Positions 17,721-27,503 of a DNA stretch of 64,000 nt are shown here, piece after piece (the first letter of the stretch is position 1; every line of letters begins with the position of its first letter). Origin of the DNA: Immersiella caudata (lineage: Eukaryota; Ascomycota; Sordariomycetes; Sordariales; Lasiosphaeriaceae). Both the position numbers and the translations under genes were made by a program. The stretch lies in assembly GCA_030512335.1 (NCBI GenBank), contig JAULSU010000001.1:1054001-1118000 (forward strand), in the 5' to 3' direction. The notes beneath the pieces were generated by a model that was not told the origin of the DNA, did not search any database, and saw only the letters and a list, made by a program, of their open reading frames with translations.

Positions 17721-18956
17721 CGGGTGTAGAAGCAAGTGTGAAATAGACTCGTCAGATCGAGAGTTTGGGAAAGGCGCAGTTAGCCCCGCGCTGACGTCAC
17801 TCACTTTGACCACTAGAGGGGCAGGAGGCAGGCAGCAGCCAGGAGGACAAAGCGTCTTTGTATTGACTTGGAGTAAGCCCCTGAGAGCCGTGGCAGCGGG
17901 CTTCGCTGGCTGTTGCCAGGCCAGCCGCAAGCTGGCGCCGAGGCTCCTCCGGAGCCTTCAGGGGGCGGCCCCTGCGCGCCACTTAGATAGAATTTCGCTC
18001 ACGCGTGCCACACGTGTGTTCCTTTCCCGCAATCAACCACTGTTACACCAGTCGGTCTTCCACAATCGCGAAAAGCGTAGCCTTCGGCCACATGTAGTAG
18101 GTGTGCGTCGTCTTTGGTGTGTTTCTGGCGCCTGCGCGCGCCAATTCGAATGGGGGCTCTATCGGGGAGGGCTTCGCTCCGCTGGCAAATTGCCAGAGGA
18201 ATCCAAAACCCCTCCACCGACTTCCTTTCTATTCTTCTTTCTTTTGACCTCCTTCCTTTGATCAAACGAAGGCTAATTGATTAGACTCAATTGCCAGCGA
18301 TTCCGATCATTGCGAGCGATGCCGGCGATGCCAGCGATGCCAGCAATCGCGACCGATGCCACCAATTCCGCGATCGATTCCGCGATGCCACCGATTCCGC
18401 GATACCGACCGACGGCCTTCCTTTGATCGAAGCAAGAAGAAAGAGATGGGTACACACACAAGTAGACTGGGGCCCTCAGAGGGGGCCAGGACAGCTTGTG
18501 GTTTATCTGTGGTGCCACGCCGCCAAATCCTCACTCCTTTCGCAACAGCGGCCTACGCTTTGAACGGTAGATTTGGCACGCGCAGTAGGGTGGCCGTGCC
18601 ACCAATTCAGCAATTCAGTCTGCCTTGATCAGAAGGGACAAGGCCGGTGGCGAGCCGTATAACAGCGCCGGTTGTAGGATCCGTAGCAACCTACCGGTAG
18701 GGATGCCGAAGAGCCATCCACAACCCCCTGGCAACGGCCTTCCTTTGGTCCAACGGTTGACGGTCAAAGCCAGCAAGGCCCTCGCTGCAACGGCCTTCCT
18801 CTGATCCAACGGCCGAGGATCGGACCCATCAAGGCCCTCCTGCATTCCTTTGTTTTCCACAATTCGATTCAACCTTCGTTGATTAGGCCTGCATGCCAGC
18901 AATCAGGCCCGAGCGCCATCAACGGAGACGACCTTTTTCCATTTGTCAACAACCAC
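17721..18956. other. Repeat-rich, gene-free interval
   Basis: No protein-like frame is seen. The interval contains GC-rich palindromic patches, for example GGCTCCTCCGGAGCC near 17942, a GATGCC simple-repeat tract (18315-18412), and recurrent GGCCTTCCTTTGATC-type motifs (near 18413, 18735 and 18793). It looks like eroded repetitive DNA rather than a promoter. Confidence 0.5.
18315..18412. repeat. GATGCC(A)-type short tandem repeat
   Basis: A degenerate 9-12-bp repeat of GATGCCAGC / GATGCCACCAATTCC / GCGATACCGACC runs for about 100 bp downstream of the MADS-like gene. It is non-coding. Confidence 0.7.
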
Positions 18957-19160
18957 CAGCCTCAGCCAGCCAGCCTCGGCTTGGACCCCCTACCCCTGAA
19001 CGAAGCAAAAGAGACCTTTGGCAGGGACTTTTGCCAAAGCCAGCTTGTGAGCTTTGACCTGTGGAATAGGTGGCGCCTCGGCCAGCCTCAGAAATCCTCA
19101 GCCAGCCTCAGCGACGGCTCGAACCCCCTACCCCTGAATGAAGCAAAAGAAGGCCTTTGG
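18957..19160. repeat. direct repeat downstream of the recombinase gene
   Basis: Two copies of a roughly 60-bp segment, about 18957-19022 and 19100-19160, share CAGCCTCAGC, then CCCCCTACCCCTGAA(C/T)GAAG, then CAAAAG and CCTTTGGCA. They lie just beyond the 3' end of the minus-strand recombinase gene and could be element-terminal repeats. Confidence 0.65.
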
Positions 19161-19273
19161 CATCTGATCCTCTGCCAATGCCGGCCTGTGGCGCGTGTAA
19201 GCTGCAAACTGGCACATGCGTTATATGGTAGAGAAATACCGAAAAACTAGTTATTTATTTGATACGGCTATAT

Positions 19274-22200
19274 TTAAATACACGTTTCCTCTTCTGGAGT
19301 TACAAAGAGCTCAGTAAGTAACTGGGGATCAATCTGACACTCCTCAGACCCCACAACAGTATCATCAGTCGTCCATGAATCCAAGTCGTTGTCAAGCTCG
19401 CACTGATACGACAAGTTTGTCCTCATTGGATCGAAATCGGAGTCCTCGTTGCCAAGGGCGTCCCAGTCTCCCATCATCCAATCGAAATTTAGGTCCACTG
19501 CCGAGTCAACCTCCGACATGTCGCAGTCCGAATCGGTGACTAATGGTGAGATTGCTGGCTGAACCTTTGAGAGTTTGGACTTTGGATTGCGGACGCATGA
19601 TGATCCTCCTTCGCATACACGTTGTGATTTGCTACAGCCGAGACAGGAGCTCTTCCCAGGCACGAGCCAACATATCAGCTTCCTCGCAGCACATGGCCCA
19701 CACGCTTGCCCGTAACCGGCACGCCACATGCATTGGATGCCCTCACTCTCGCAGTCTCGGCAGGGTCCACCATTCAGCGGGCGCACGCAATTACCACGGT
19801 TGCGTCTTCTTGAGTCTGTACATGCATGACAAGACTTATCGCTGGGACCCTTGACCTTCAACTGTTGCGGAAGCCGCCGCCCTCGCCGTTTCGGCTTAGT
19901 TATTTGGAGGGGAAAACCACGCCTGTCGCACCCGTGGGCTTCCTGAGCGTGCTGCGACCATTCTGCTTGCCCTGTAATCTTCTCCTCGCGACCATTACGT
20001 GCGCACTCCGGGCAGTTGAAGGTGCCGTTGGTTGTGGTGGCATGGTGCTTGTTGAAGTGTCGTGAGTGAACCGATACAGAGAACTGACGACCGTCGTCGC
20101 AAAGTAAACACCGAGCACGCTCATATTTGAGCTCCGTAGCTTTCAGGCTCCCCAGTTCATAGGGTGCTGTGTGCGCACCGTGGACTCTTTCCGCATGGTT
20201 GAACCAGGAGCTTGAGGGTCCGCTGACCATGACGATCTCTCCTTTCTCCCTGTAGCACTCGGGGCAACGAAACTGTCCGGGATTCTTCGTATGCACGAGC
20301 AGGTGGTGCCGTGCGAGTTGGTACCGACGTCCAAAACAGGTGGCGCCGGGGCAAAGAATACACCTCCAAAGCCTGCCATCCTTGAATTTGTCTGTCAAGC
20401 GATATGTGCTCATTGTGGGGTTGACTAGCTCTACAACGAGCGCCTGGACTTCCGAAAACTGTGCTGAAAGAAAGGTCTGTAGTAGGGTGGGAAAGCCCCG
20501 TCTGCGCTGTTCTCCATCAAGGTCATTGTTGGTAAGGAACTGACATATAGATGCGGCGGCGGGGTGGCTGAAGGCATAACGAGATTTTGGTGGCCTGACG
20601 GATGCTTGGATCAAGTCGTCGGTAGGTGAGCCCGAAGCTCTCCGCATCCTTGCCGCTTCAAAGTACTCAGCACGGCGCTGTTTGATCAACTGGACCGAGA
20701 GGCTTCGTTTCAGAGCTCCAATCTCGTTGGCTACTCTCTTTGTCCTTTTATCGTTGGCGCCATGTTGACTTTTGGCTTCGGCATATTGTTCTCTGAGGGA
20801 GAGTAGATCGAAACGCGTCTCAAAGCTCTCACTATCCCCAGGGGCTAGATATAGGGGCGCATTTTCATCCCGGTTCGCTGACGAGTTGCGTAATGTGTTT
20901 TCTAGCATTGTGTCCTGGTCGATCAGCCCGTATGAGAGAGCCAAGAGGTTTTTCGATATCGACCTTGGTTGATAAGATGACTGGCGGACTTTGCTAGAGT
21001 TGGACAGGACGTGGTTTTGCATCACTTCACCAAGAGCGCCTGAAACACATAAAAGTTAGAACAGCGGGTAAAAAAAAGGAGAAGCCTGTTTGTTGATAGG
21101 AAGACGTACTATCCTCATATCTCGCACCAGCGCCAACCCGCATTGCGTACGGCCGAAGGGAATCCTCACAGCCCAGGACAAACCAGCACCTGTTCCACAG
21201 CTCCAGAAACCGGAAATACTGTATTCGGAACATGACCCTGCCTTTGAACTCCGGTTTCCACGAGAGACGGAGTAACGGTCGGCCCTCCAAATTTGGTCGT
21301 TCTTCAAGCTCCTTTGGAGAGCTGAAATGAGGAGCGAACGCGCTGTCCCTTAGGGCCCGGGATTCTATGAAAGAGAGGAGGCAGAGCCTCTGACATGATG
21401 GGACTGGGAGAACCGTAAACGTGATGCTAAATCAGGTCAGTCGAAGTACAGCGGGGTGACGGGGACGAGTGCTGTTACTGACATTTCATCCTGCGTATCG
21501 TGGATTTCGTTCGTTTTTTGCTTCTCGTGGTGTATCGTCACTTCCGCAAAGAGGCTTGTCCCACCAGCGTCGTCGACCTTGACATAGAGTGCGACTTGAT
21601 CGTAAAGCAACTCTGTGATGCTGCCTGGTCGGAACCCGAGACCGGCCATGATGACAGCGGCGTGGAAATCGTGGCGCTCGTCAGGGGAGCAGGGAATATC
21701 GTTTGGCCTCCTCCACAACACATCCAGAACTAGGTTGATGTCCACAACAGTGGCCTCGCGTTTCACAAAAGTTTGCTTCCGATTGAGTCCAAACTCGTCT
21801 GTGATAGACCCTTTTAGTGCCTGTGATTACTATTAGCGACAAAAGGCCATCAACTAACACTGACAAGGGTGACCTGCCTGGCTGATATCATCGACGGGTC
21901 CCTCACTCCCTGTCGCGCCCCCTGGTGACCATCTCAGCCGCCAAATGGCGACTTCGCTGGGGTACGCCGCCCTCATGGGCCGTAGAACACGTTCATCTGC
22001 CTCAACCACCAGACATCGCCAAAAGGATAGTAGCGTGTGGGCTGCTTTGATCGTCGGCACTTCCTTGCTCTCCTCCGGCCCTATGCAATATCGCCATGCC
22101 TTTGCCTGGTGGAGGTGACTCTTCAAGAAGTGGATCAGTTCCTTGATTGCATCCTCATCGTATCGGCATAGGTTTTTGAAGGTGTCGTCGGGGTTAGGGA

Positions 22201-22449
22201 GTCCTGTGTCGGCCGCGTACCTGGGTTGGCGGAGCGGTTAGAGGGAGACCAGTCATTCGGGAGCTGGGGCATTCTCTTAACCTACTTCATCCACTGTTCC
22301 CAGGCGCGCGCCCTCTGGAGTTTGTACTTTTCGCTGATGTTCAATTCGCGTGTGCGCTCTGCTTTCGAGTTCCGAGACTCTAACGCCGACTCGCGCCTCT
22401 CCTCCAGGCTCTTGCCGACTTGTCGGTCCCTGAGGGAGACGTATGGCAT
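19274..22449 (-). CDS. DUF3435-type tyrosine recombinase with C-terminal zinc fingers
   Basis: Minus-strand exons are 22449-22286, 22220-21878, 21820 to about 21440, about 21385-21110 and 21039-19274, roughly 970 residues. Tyrosine-recombinase boxes are visible in order: first arginine in LGFRPGSITEL (exon 3), Y-x-x-R in LRPYAMRVGAGAR (exon 4), and a putative nucleophile Tyr in SSYQPRSI (start of exon 5). LKRSLSVQLIKQRRAEYFEA is typical of the DUF3435 family that includes Starship captains. The C-terminus adds four C-x2-C/H-x4-H finger-like units (residues about 600-760), then cysteine knuckles CHAC, CRDC, CGPC and CLGC, and an acidic tail. Two oddities: intron 2 seems to use a GC donor (CAG|GCAGGT), and exon 3 runs into TGA just after PLYFD, so the exon 3/4 join is unresolved (weak donor or nonsense mutation). 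It may be active or recently broken. Confidence 0.75.
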
Positions 22450-22527
22450 GGTTGCTATCCGAATGTGGACTACCTTTGATGTTCGTGTGGATGGCGAGAA
22501 CTTTTGGTGGTGAAGAGGAGGTGGGTG

Positions 22528-22663
22528 GTATCGAGCATCGAGTATCGAGCATGCTGAAGAGGGTGGCTGTGGGAGCGCGGTCGGGAGCGCGGTCGGGAGC
22601 GATATTTATTCAGAATCTGGAAAGCCATGGCCGGCGATGTAAGCTGCGAGCTGCGAGCTGCGA
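22528..22663. repeat. three short tandem repeats upstream of the recombinase gene
   Basis: Three arrays lie within 140 bp: a GTATCGAGCATCGA unit twice (22528-22552), GGGAGCGCGGTC two and a half times (22571-22602), and GCTGCGA three times (22643-22663). Between the last two is an AT-rich segment (minus strand GAATAAATATCGC), a candidate TATA element. Their place immediately outside the recombinase start suggests either recombinase binding repeats at an element end or promoter repeats. Confidence 0.75.
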
Positions 22664-23449
22664 AGAAAAGTGACATGGAACATCAATGCGAGGCGGCGCG
22701 CGAATGCTGCAGGGCGAGACGAGCAAGGACCGAAACCCGTATTCCAAGAACGTGTTCTGGACATTGGCGTAGTCAAGCGGCGCAACGCCCGTGGGGTGGG
22801 ATAACGAGTTCGAGATTCGGTATCCTGGAGTTGCGATTCACCGTTTCTCCATTTGTGGGGCGTTCCGTTTCGGTCAGAATCCGATGTATAGCCGGGCGGC
22901 TAAAGTGGGTCCGGGAATTGGCGACACGACCCAGCTGCTCATCTGGCCCTCACTGGCTTATCTATGGGAGAGCGGACGGGATCCCGAGTTCTCCAGTGGG
23001 TATGGTCGTATGTGACACTTTGCAGTGGAGTTGTGGGTGATGAATCAAGGGCTCAACCATATTCCCGGGGTTAGGGTTGTACCCCTGCCAAGTCCGGAAG
23101 TTTGGTGGCGGAAGTACGCCGGTTTTCGGCGGTTAGATCTCGAGCGGAAATCTCCGCCCCGTTACATCATCTTCGGCTCAGTGAGCAGCGGAAAAGAAAC
23201 CCCCAACCGAAAGCTGGCCGAGGTGAACCGTCAAAGACTCAGCGGGCTCATCCCTACTCCAATTCTGCCTGTGCCAGAAAATTGAAATGACCACCACGGC
23301 CAAAAACGCCTCAAAATAGAATGCGGCATGCTGCACCTTTCCACTTCCGACGCTCACTGAGGTCACCGACCGCATTTTCACTTCCGACTCACTCCTTCCT
23401 CAGCTTTCCGCATCTCACCTTCACCCTCAAAACAATCACCATCCGCACC
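22664..23449. other. Junction between accessory and conserved blocks
   Basis: No gene is seen. The interval separates the divergently transcribed recombinase (minus) and folylpolyglutamate synthase (plus) genes. The last 150 bp are pyrimidine/A-rich with CACTCACTGAGG and TTTCACTTCCGACTCACTCC, a normal fungal leader. No transposon terminus could be identified with confidence. Confidence 0.5.
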
Positions 23450-24983
23450 ATGGCCAACTCTTCTGCAAACAGAACCTACAACGACGCCATCGACGCCCTC
23501 AACTCCCTCCAAACCCCCTTCGCCATCATCGAAGCCCGCCGCAAAGCCGGCATCCGCCCCGACGCCACCTCCGTTCAGGAAATCCGCGGCTACCTTCACC
23601 GCATCGGGTACACCCCCTCCGACCTTGACCGGCTGAACATCATCCACGTCGCTGGCACCAAGGGAAAGGGAAGCACCTGCGCCTTTGTCGATTCCATTCT
23701 CAGACGCTACTCCCGCTCTAAAAATGCACCCCGGAAAGTGGGCCTCTTCACCTCTCCGCATCTAATCGCGGTGAGGGAGAGGATCCGCATCGACAGCCGG
23801 CCCATCTCGGAGGAACTATTCGCAAAGTACTTTTTTGAGGTCTGGGATCGGCTGGAGACTTCAGACGCGGCGAAGGAGCTGGTGGAGGTCGGCACGAAGC
23901 CGATATACGCACGGTATCTGACGCTGATGAGCTACCATGTGTTTCTGAACGAGGGGGTCGACGCCGCGGTGTACGAGACGGGGATAGGCGGGGAGTACGA
24001 TGCGACGAATGTGGTGGAGAGGCCGGTGGCGAGTGGGATTTCGACGCTGGGGATTGATCACGTTTATGTGCTGGGCGGCACGGTGGACAAGATTGCGTGG
24101 CATAAGGGGGGGATTATGAAGAGGGGGAGTCCGGCGTTTACGGTGGAGCAGGTGCCTGAGGCGGCGGGGGTGTTGAGGGCGAGGGCAGAGGAGAAGGGGG
24201 TGGAGTTGAGGGTGGTGGGGGTGGATGGACGGTTGGAGGGGGTGAAGGTGAGGCCGAATGCGGTGTTTCAGAAGAAGAATGCGAGTTTGGCGGTGGCGTT
24301 GGCGGAGGCGGCGTTGAAGAAGTTGGATGGGGGGTTTGAGTTGGATCCGAAGGGGCCGCTGCCGAAGGAGTTTGTAGAGGGGTTGGAGCAGGTTGTTTGG
24401 AGGGGAAGGTGTGAAGTGAAGGAAGAGGAGGGCGTTTCGTGGCATGTGGATGGAGCGCATACGGTTGACAGCTTGAAGATGGCGGCGAGGTGGTTTGTGG
24501 AGGAGTGTGATGGCAAGAAGGGGCCGAAGGTGCTGATCTTTAACCAGCAGGGGCGGAGCGAAGCTGTGGACTTCTTAGACGGCTTGTGCAACACCGTCAA
24601 GAAGGGCGATCCAGCTGGAAACGGGTTCGAGCACGTCATTTTCTGTACCAACGTCACGTATGCCGAGACGGGGTACAAGAGAGGTATGTTCACCGTCCCT
24701 GGAAATGATTTGGATGCTGACATTCCCAGATTTCGTCAATCACCAGTATAACCCCAAGGACATCGAGAAGATGACCCAACAGAAGATCTTCGCCGAAAGG
24801 TGGTCCGCCCTCGACCCCGACGCCAACGTCATGGTCATCCACAGCATCGAGGAAGCCATCAACAAAGCCAGGGGCCTGTCCGAGACCGTCCAGGATGGAG
24901 AGAAGGTGCAGGCCCTCGTCACTGGGAGTCTCCACTTGGTAGGCGGCGCCCTCGGGATTCTGGAAAAGGCGGATGCCCTTTGA
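23450..24983 (+). CDS. folylpolyglutamate synthase
   Basis: Exons 23450-24683 and 24730-24983 are joined in phase 1 by a 46-nt intron (GTATGT...GCTGACATTCCCAG), giving 495 residues. The enzyme adds glutamates to folates using ATP, retaining them in cell and mitochondria. Visible family features are the P-loop HVAGTKGKGSTCAF (residues about 65-78), the substrate-loop motif FTSPHL with VRERIRI, ETGIGGEYDATN, the LGIDHV motif, HVDGAHTVDS near residue 330 and the C-terminal TGSLHLVGGAL. The start at 23450 (ACCATGG) was chosen over the longer open frame. It gives the usual N-terminus RTYNDAIDALNSLQ. There is no strong targeting peptide, so this is likely the cytosolic form. It runs tail-to-tail with a second paralogue 142 bp away. 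Confidence 0.92.
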
Positions 24984-25125
24984 TCAGGGGTAGCAACGAC
25001 GTGTTGTGGCATGTCTTGTTCGATTTCGTTTACGACCTTGGTGCTTCAACATAAACAGGTCTGGAAAGCGTGGTGTCATGGGTCTGGGAATTTATAAACT
25101 ACATTGGTAGCTAGACGCCTCGGGG

Positions 25126-26778
25126 CTAATATTCAACATCATCAATCTTCTTCAGCACGGCCCCAACAAGGTGGAAGCTGCCTGTGACCAAGACTTTGCA
25201 ACTCCTGCCGTTTTTCTTCGCCTCAGCAGCAATGAAGCTAATTTCCTCGAGAGCTCGCTGCACAGCATCGTGCGTGCTTGTTGTAGCACCCCCCTCGACG
25301 GCCAGGAACGTCTCCTTCGCCACCTCCTGAATTGCCAGTTCTCGCAGCGGCTCGTCCTTTGCTGGTGCCTGCTCTTCATTCCTGGAAAAGATGCCATGTG
25401 TGAATCCCAAGCCGCCGGACCTCTCTTTGACCGCAGCAAGCAAAGGCTTGAGCAAAACACCCGGATCCCTCTCCTGCTGGTTGAACAGCAAGACCCTCAC
25501 ATCATCACCCCCCGTTTGGCCCGCAAACCACTGCCCAACGCCAGCCAAACTATCTTCCGTATGCGCCCCGTCCATAAACCACTCCACCCCATCGCCATCA
25601 ACCAACCTCTCACACCGTCCCCTCAACGCCGCCCCCCTCAGCCCTTTCTTAAACTCCTCCGGCACACCCCCCAACTTATACCCCTCTCTCCCAAAGCCTC
25701 CCTCAAACTTAACCCCCAACCTCCCCAAATGCTCCCTCGCAACGGCCACCGCCAACCCCATATTCTCCCTCTGAAACGGCCCCTGCAGCCTCGCCCCCTC
25801 CACCCCCTCCCACCCTTCCTCCCCTTCCCCATCCACCTCCACAAGTACCGCCCCCTTCTCCTCCGCCCTACTCTTCAACACCCCCCTAACCCCCTCCCTC
25901 CTCTCCCTCCTCGTAAACCCCTTCACCCCCTCCTTCCACACCCCCGCCTTATGCCACGCAATCTCCTCCACCGTCCCCCCCAGCATCGCAACGTGATCCA
26001 CACCCAGCTGCGTAACCACACTAGCCGTGACCATCTCCTTCGGAAGCACATTCGTAGCATCATACTCCCCTCCGATTCCACATTCTATCACCGCCGAGCG
26101 GACCCCTTCCGATACAAAAACATGCAACGCCATTATTGTGAGGAAGCGAAAGTAAAACGGCTTCGTCTCCGGTCCGTCATACCCCTCTTCACCAGAGGGC
26201 AGAGGATCGCCTGCTTCGCGCGCGGAGGTAGAAAGGCGATCCCATACTTCGTAGAAGTACCGGGTGAACAAGTCCCTTGAGATTGGCTGGCCGTTTAGCA
26301 TGATGCGTTCCCGAACGGAGAGGACGTGCGGGGAGGTATATGCCCCGACCGGTCCCGCTTCGGAGGGGTATTGGGATAGGATGGAGGCCACGAGGGCGGT
26401 GACGGAGCCTTTGCCTTTGGTGCCGGCGACGTGGATGCAGCGGAGGGGGGTGGAGGCGAGGGAGGAAGGGGTGTAGCCTGCGCGGGCGAGCCAGGAGAGC
26501 ATTTCGGGGATGGCGAGGGCGTTGAAGTCGGGCTTGGTGCCAGAGGGAGAAGTGGGAGTGGGGGAGGTGAAGAGGGAGGTTATGGCGCGGTTGGATTGGA
26601 GTTGGGCGAGGCGGTGGAGGGCGGTGTCGTAGGTGCGAGACATGGTTGCGGTTGTGGTTGTGAAGAGACGGTGGTGGTGGTGGTGGTGGTGGTGGTGGTG
26701 GTGATGAATAGGGCGGATGAGGGGCTGGAGAACGGCAATAGCGACGGTGCGAGGGAGGCACCCGATTCGGAGAGGCAT
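25126..26778 (-). CDS. folylpolyglutamate synthase paralogue with poly-His leader
   Basis: A single open frame of 550 residues runs from the ATG at 26778. Catalytic features match the neighbouring paralogue: HVAGTKGKGSVTAL, YTSPHVLSVRERI, ECGIGGEYDATNVL, QLGVDHVAMLGG, FMDGAHTEDSL and VTGSFHLVGAVL. The body starts at MSRTYDTALHRLAQLQ (internal ATG at 26643). Before it lies a 45-residue leader (PLRIGCLPRTVAIAVLQPL) that is basic, hydrophobic and free of acidic residues, then about 12 consecutive histidines. Known FPGS genes often make mitochondrial and cytosolic forms from two starts, and this arrangement fits that pattern. An in-frame ATG at 26916 is less likely. Sequence identity to the neighbour is moderate, so the duplication is old. 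Confidence 0.88.
   Translation of the reverse strand: MPLRIGCLPRTVAIAVLQPLIRPIHHHHHHHHHHHHRLFTTTTATMSRTYDTALHRLAQLQSNRAITSLFTSPTPTSPSGTKPDFNALAIPEMLSWLARAGYTPSSLASTPLRCIHVAGTKGKGSVTALVASILSQYPSEAGPVGAYTSPHVLSVRERIMLNGQPISRDLFTRYFYEVWDRLSTSAREAGDPLPSGEEGYDGPETKPFYFRFLTIMALHVFVSEGVRSAVIECGIGGEYDATNVLPKEMVTASVVTQLGVDHVAMLGGTVEEIAWHKAGVWKEGVKGFTRRERREGVRGVLKSRAEEKGAVLVEVDGEGEEGWEGVEGARLQGPFQRENMGLAVAVAREHLGRLGVKFEGGFGREGYKLGGVPEEFKKGLRGAALRGRCERLVDGDGVEWFMDGAHTEDSLAGVGQWFAGQTGGDDVRVLLFNQQERDPGVLLKPLLAAVKERSGGLGFTHGIFSRNEEQAPAKDEPLRELAIQEVAKETFLAVEGGATTSTHDAVQRALEEISFIAAEAKKNGRSCKVLVTGSFHLVGAVLKKIDDVEY
26671..26703. repeat. (GTG)n microsatellite encoding poly-His
   Basis: On the plus strand GTG repeats about eleven times; read on the coding minus strand these are CAC histidine codons in the leader of the folylpolyglutamate synthase. 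Copy number is likely to vary between strains. Confidence 0.9.
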
Positions 26779-27503
26779 AGGCGGTGCCGATGGATCTAGT
26801 AACTTATCGGGGTAGAGGTATGAAGCGGGTATTTGATGTGCGTCGATGAGATGACTGTTGACCGTTGATGAGCGGGTGCGGAGATGAGGGATGAACGAGA
26901 TTTCACCTCGCGCCAATTGACGCTCGCGATCGCATGAAATCCCACAAATCTGAACAACAAATCCTCAGGTATTATAAGGCCTGCGACAACACGTTTCAGC
27001 CGAGCGTTCAAATTGCAGGCTGCGTTGCGCGCGTTCGGGGCTCAATTGGCTTTCGATGAGGTGATGAAGATTCGATATTCGGCAAGCTTCCGAATCGTGG
27101 CCCAAACTTGAAGATCCGAGACAACCCACCAAGCATGCATCAAAGAAAGACCATCTACAGACAAGTGAGAAAAAGCAATCAAAAATAATACCTGAAAGTA
27201 AATAGTACGGCATGTTATTTTATTGCCACAATAAGTTTTCAGGACTCGTCATATTAAGACATACAGTACAACTCATGGTCAACCCCTGGGATATCTGACC
27301 GAGATTGCTACACCACGTCGGCTCGCCAGAGGAGAGCGAGAGCGAGAAGCATGTATTAAACTCCGACAACCAATTTGGGTATCAGTGTTCTTTTAAGAGT
27401 ACACCATAAGCAGACATCCTAACCATTCCCTTCACAACCCAGTAGTATCCATGCTTCCATGACACCAAACTCCAAGCTAAGCAAAACCATCAATCCAATC
27501 TCC
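26779..27503. other. Intergenic
   Basis: Promoter of the minus-strand folylpolyglutamate synthase and 3' flank of the kinesin gene. No further gene, RNA or repeat is seen. Confidence 0.6.

Noticed and set aside
18291..18628. Asp/Ala/Arg-rich frames near the GATGCC repeat
   Set aside because: They are translations of the simple repeat in alternative frames.
22634..22645. TTAC motif (minus strand TTACATCGCCGG) as a Starship-type target site
   Set aside because: The commonly described TTAC(N7)A pattern is not met and no matching copy was found at a left end; too weak to call.
23861..26280. Long antisense frames in the two folylpolyglutamate synthase genes
   Set aside because: His/Pro/Leu/Arg-rich antisense shadows produced by GC-biased third codon positions.
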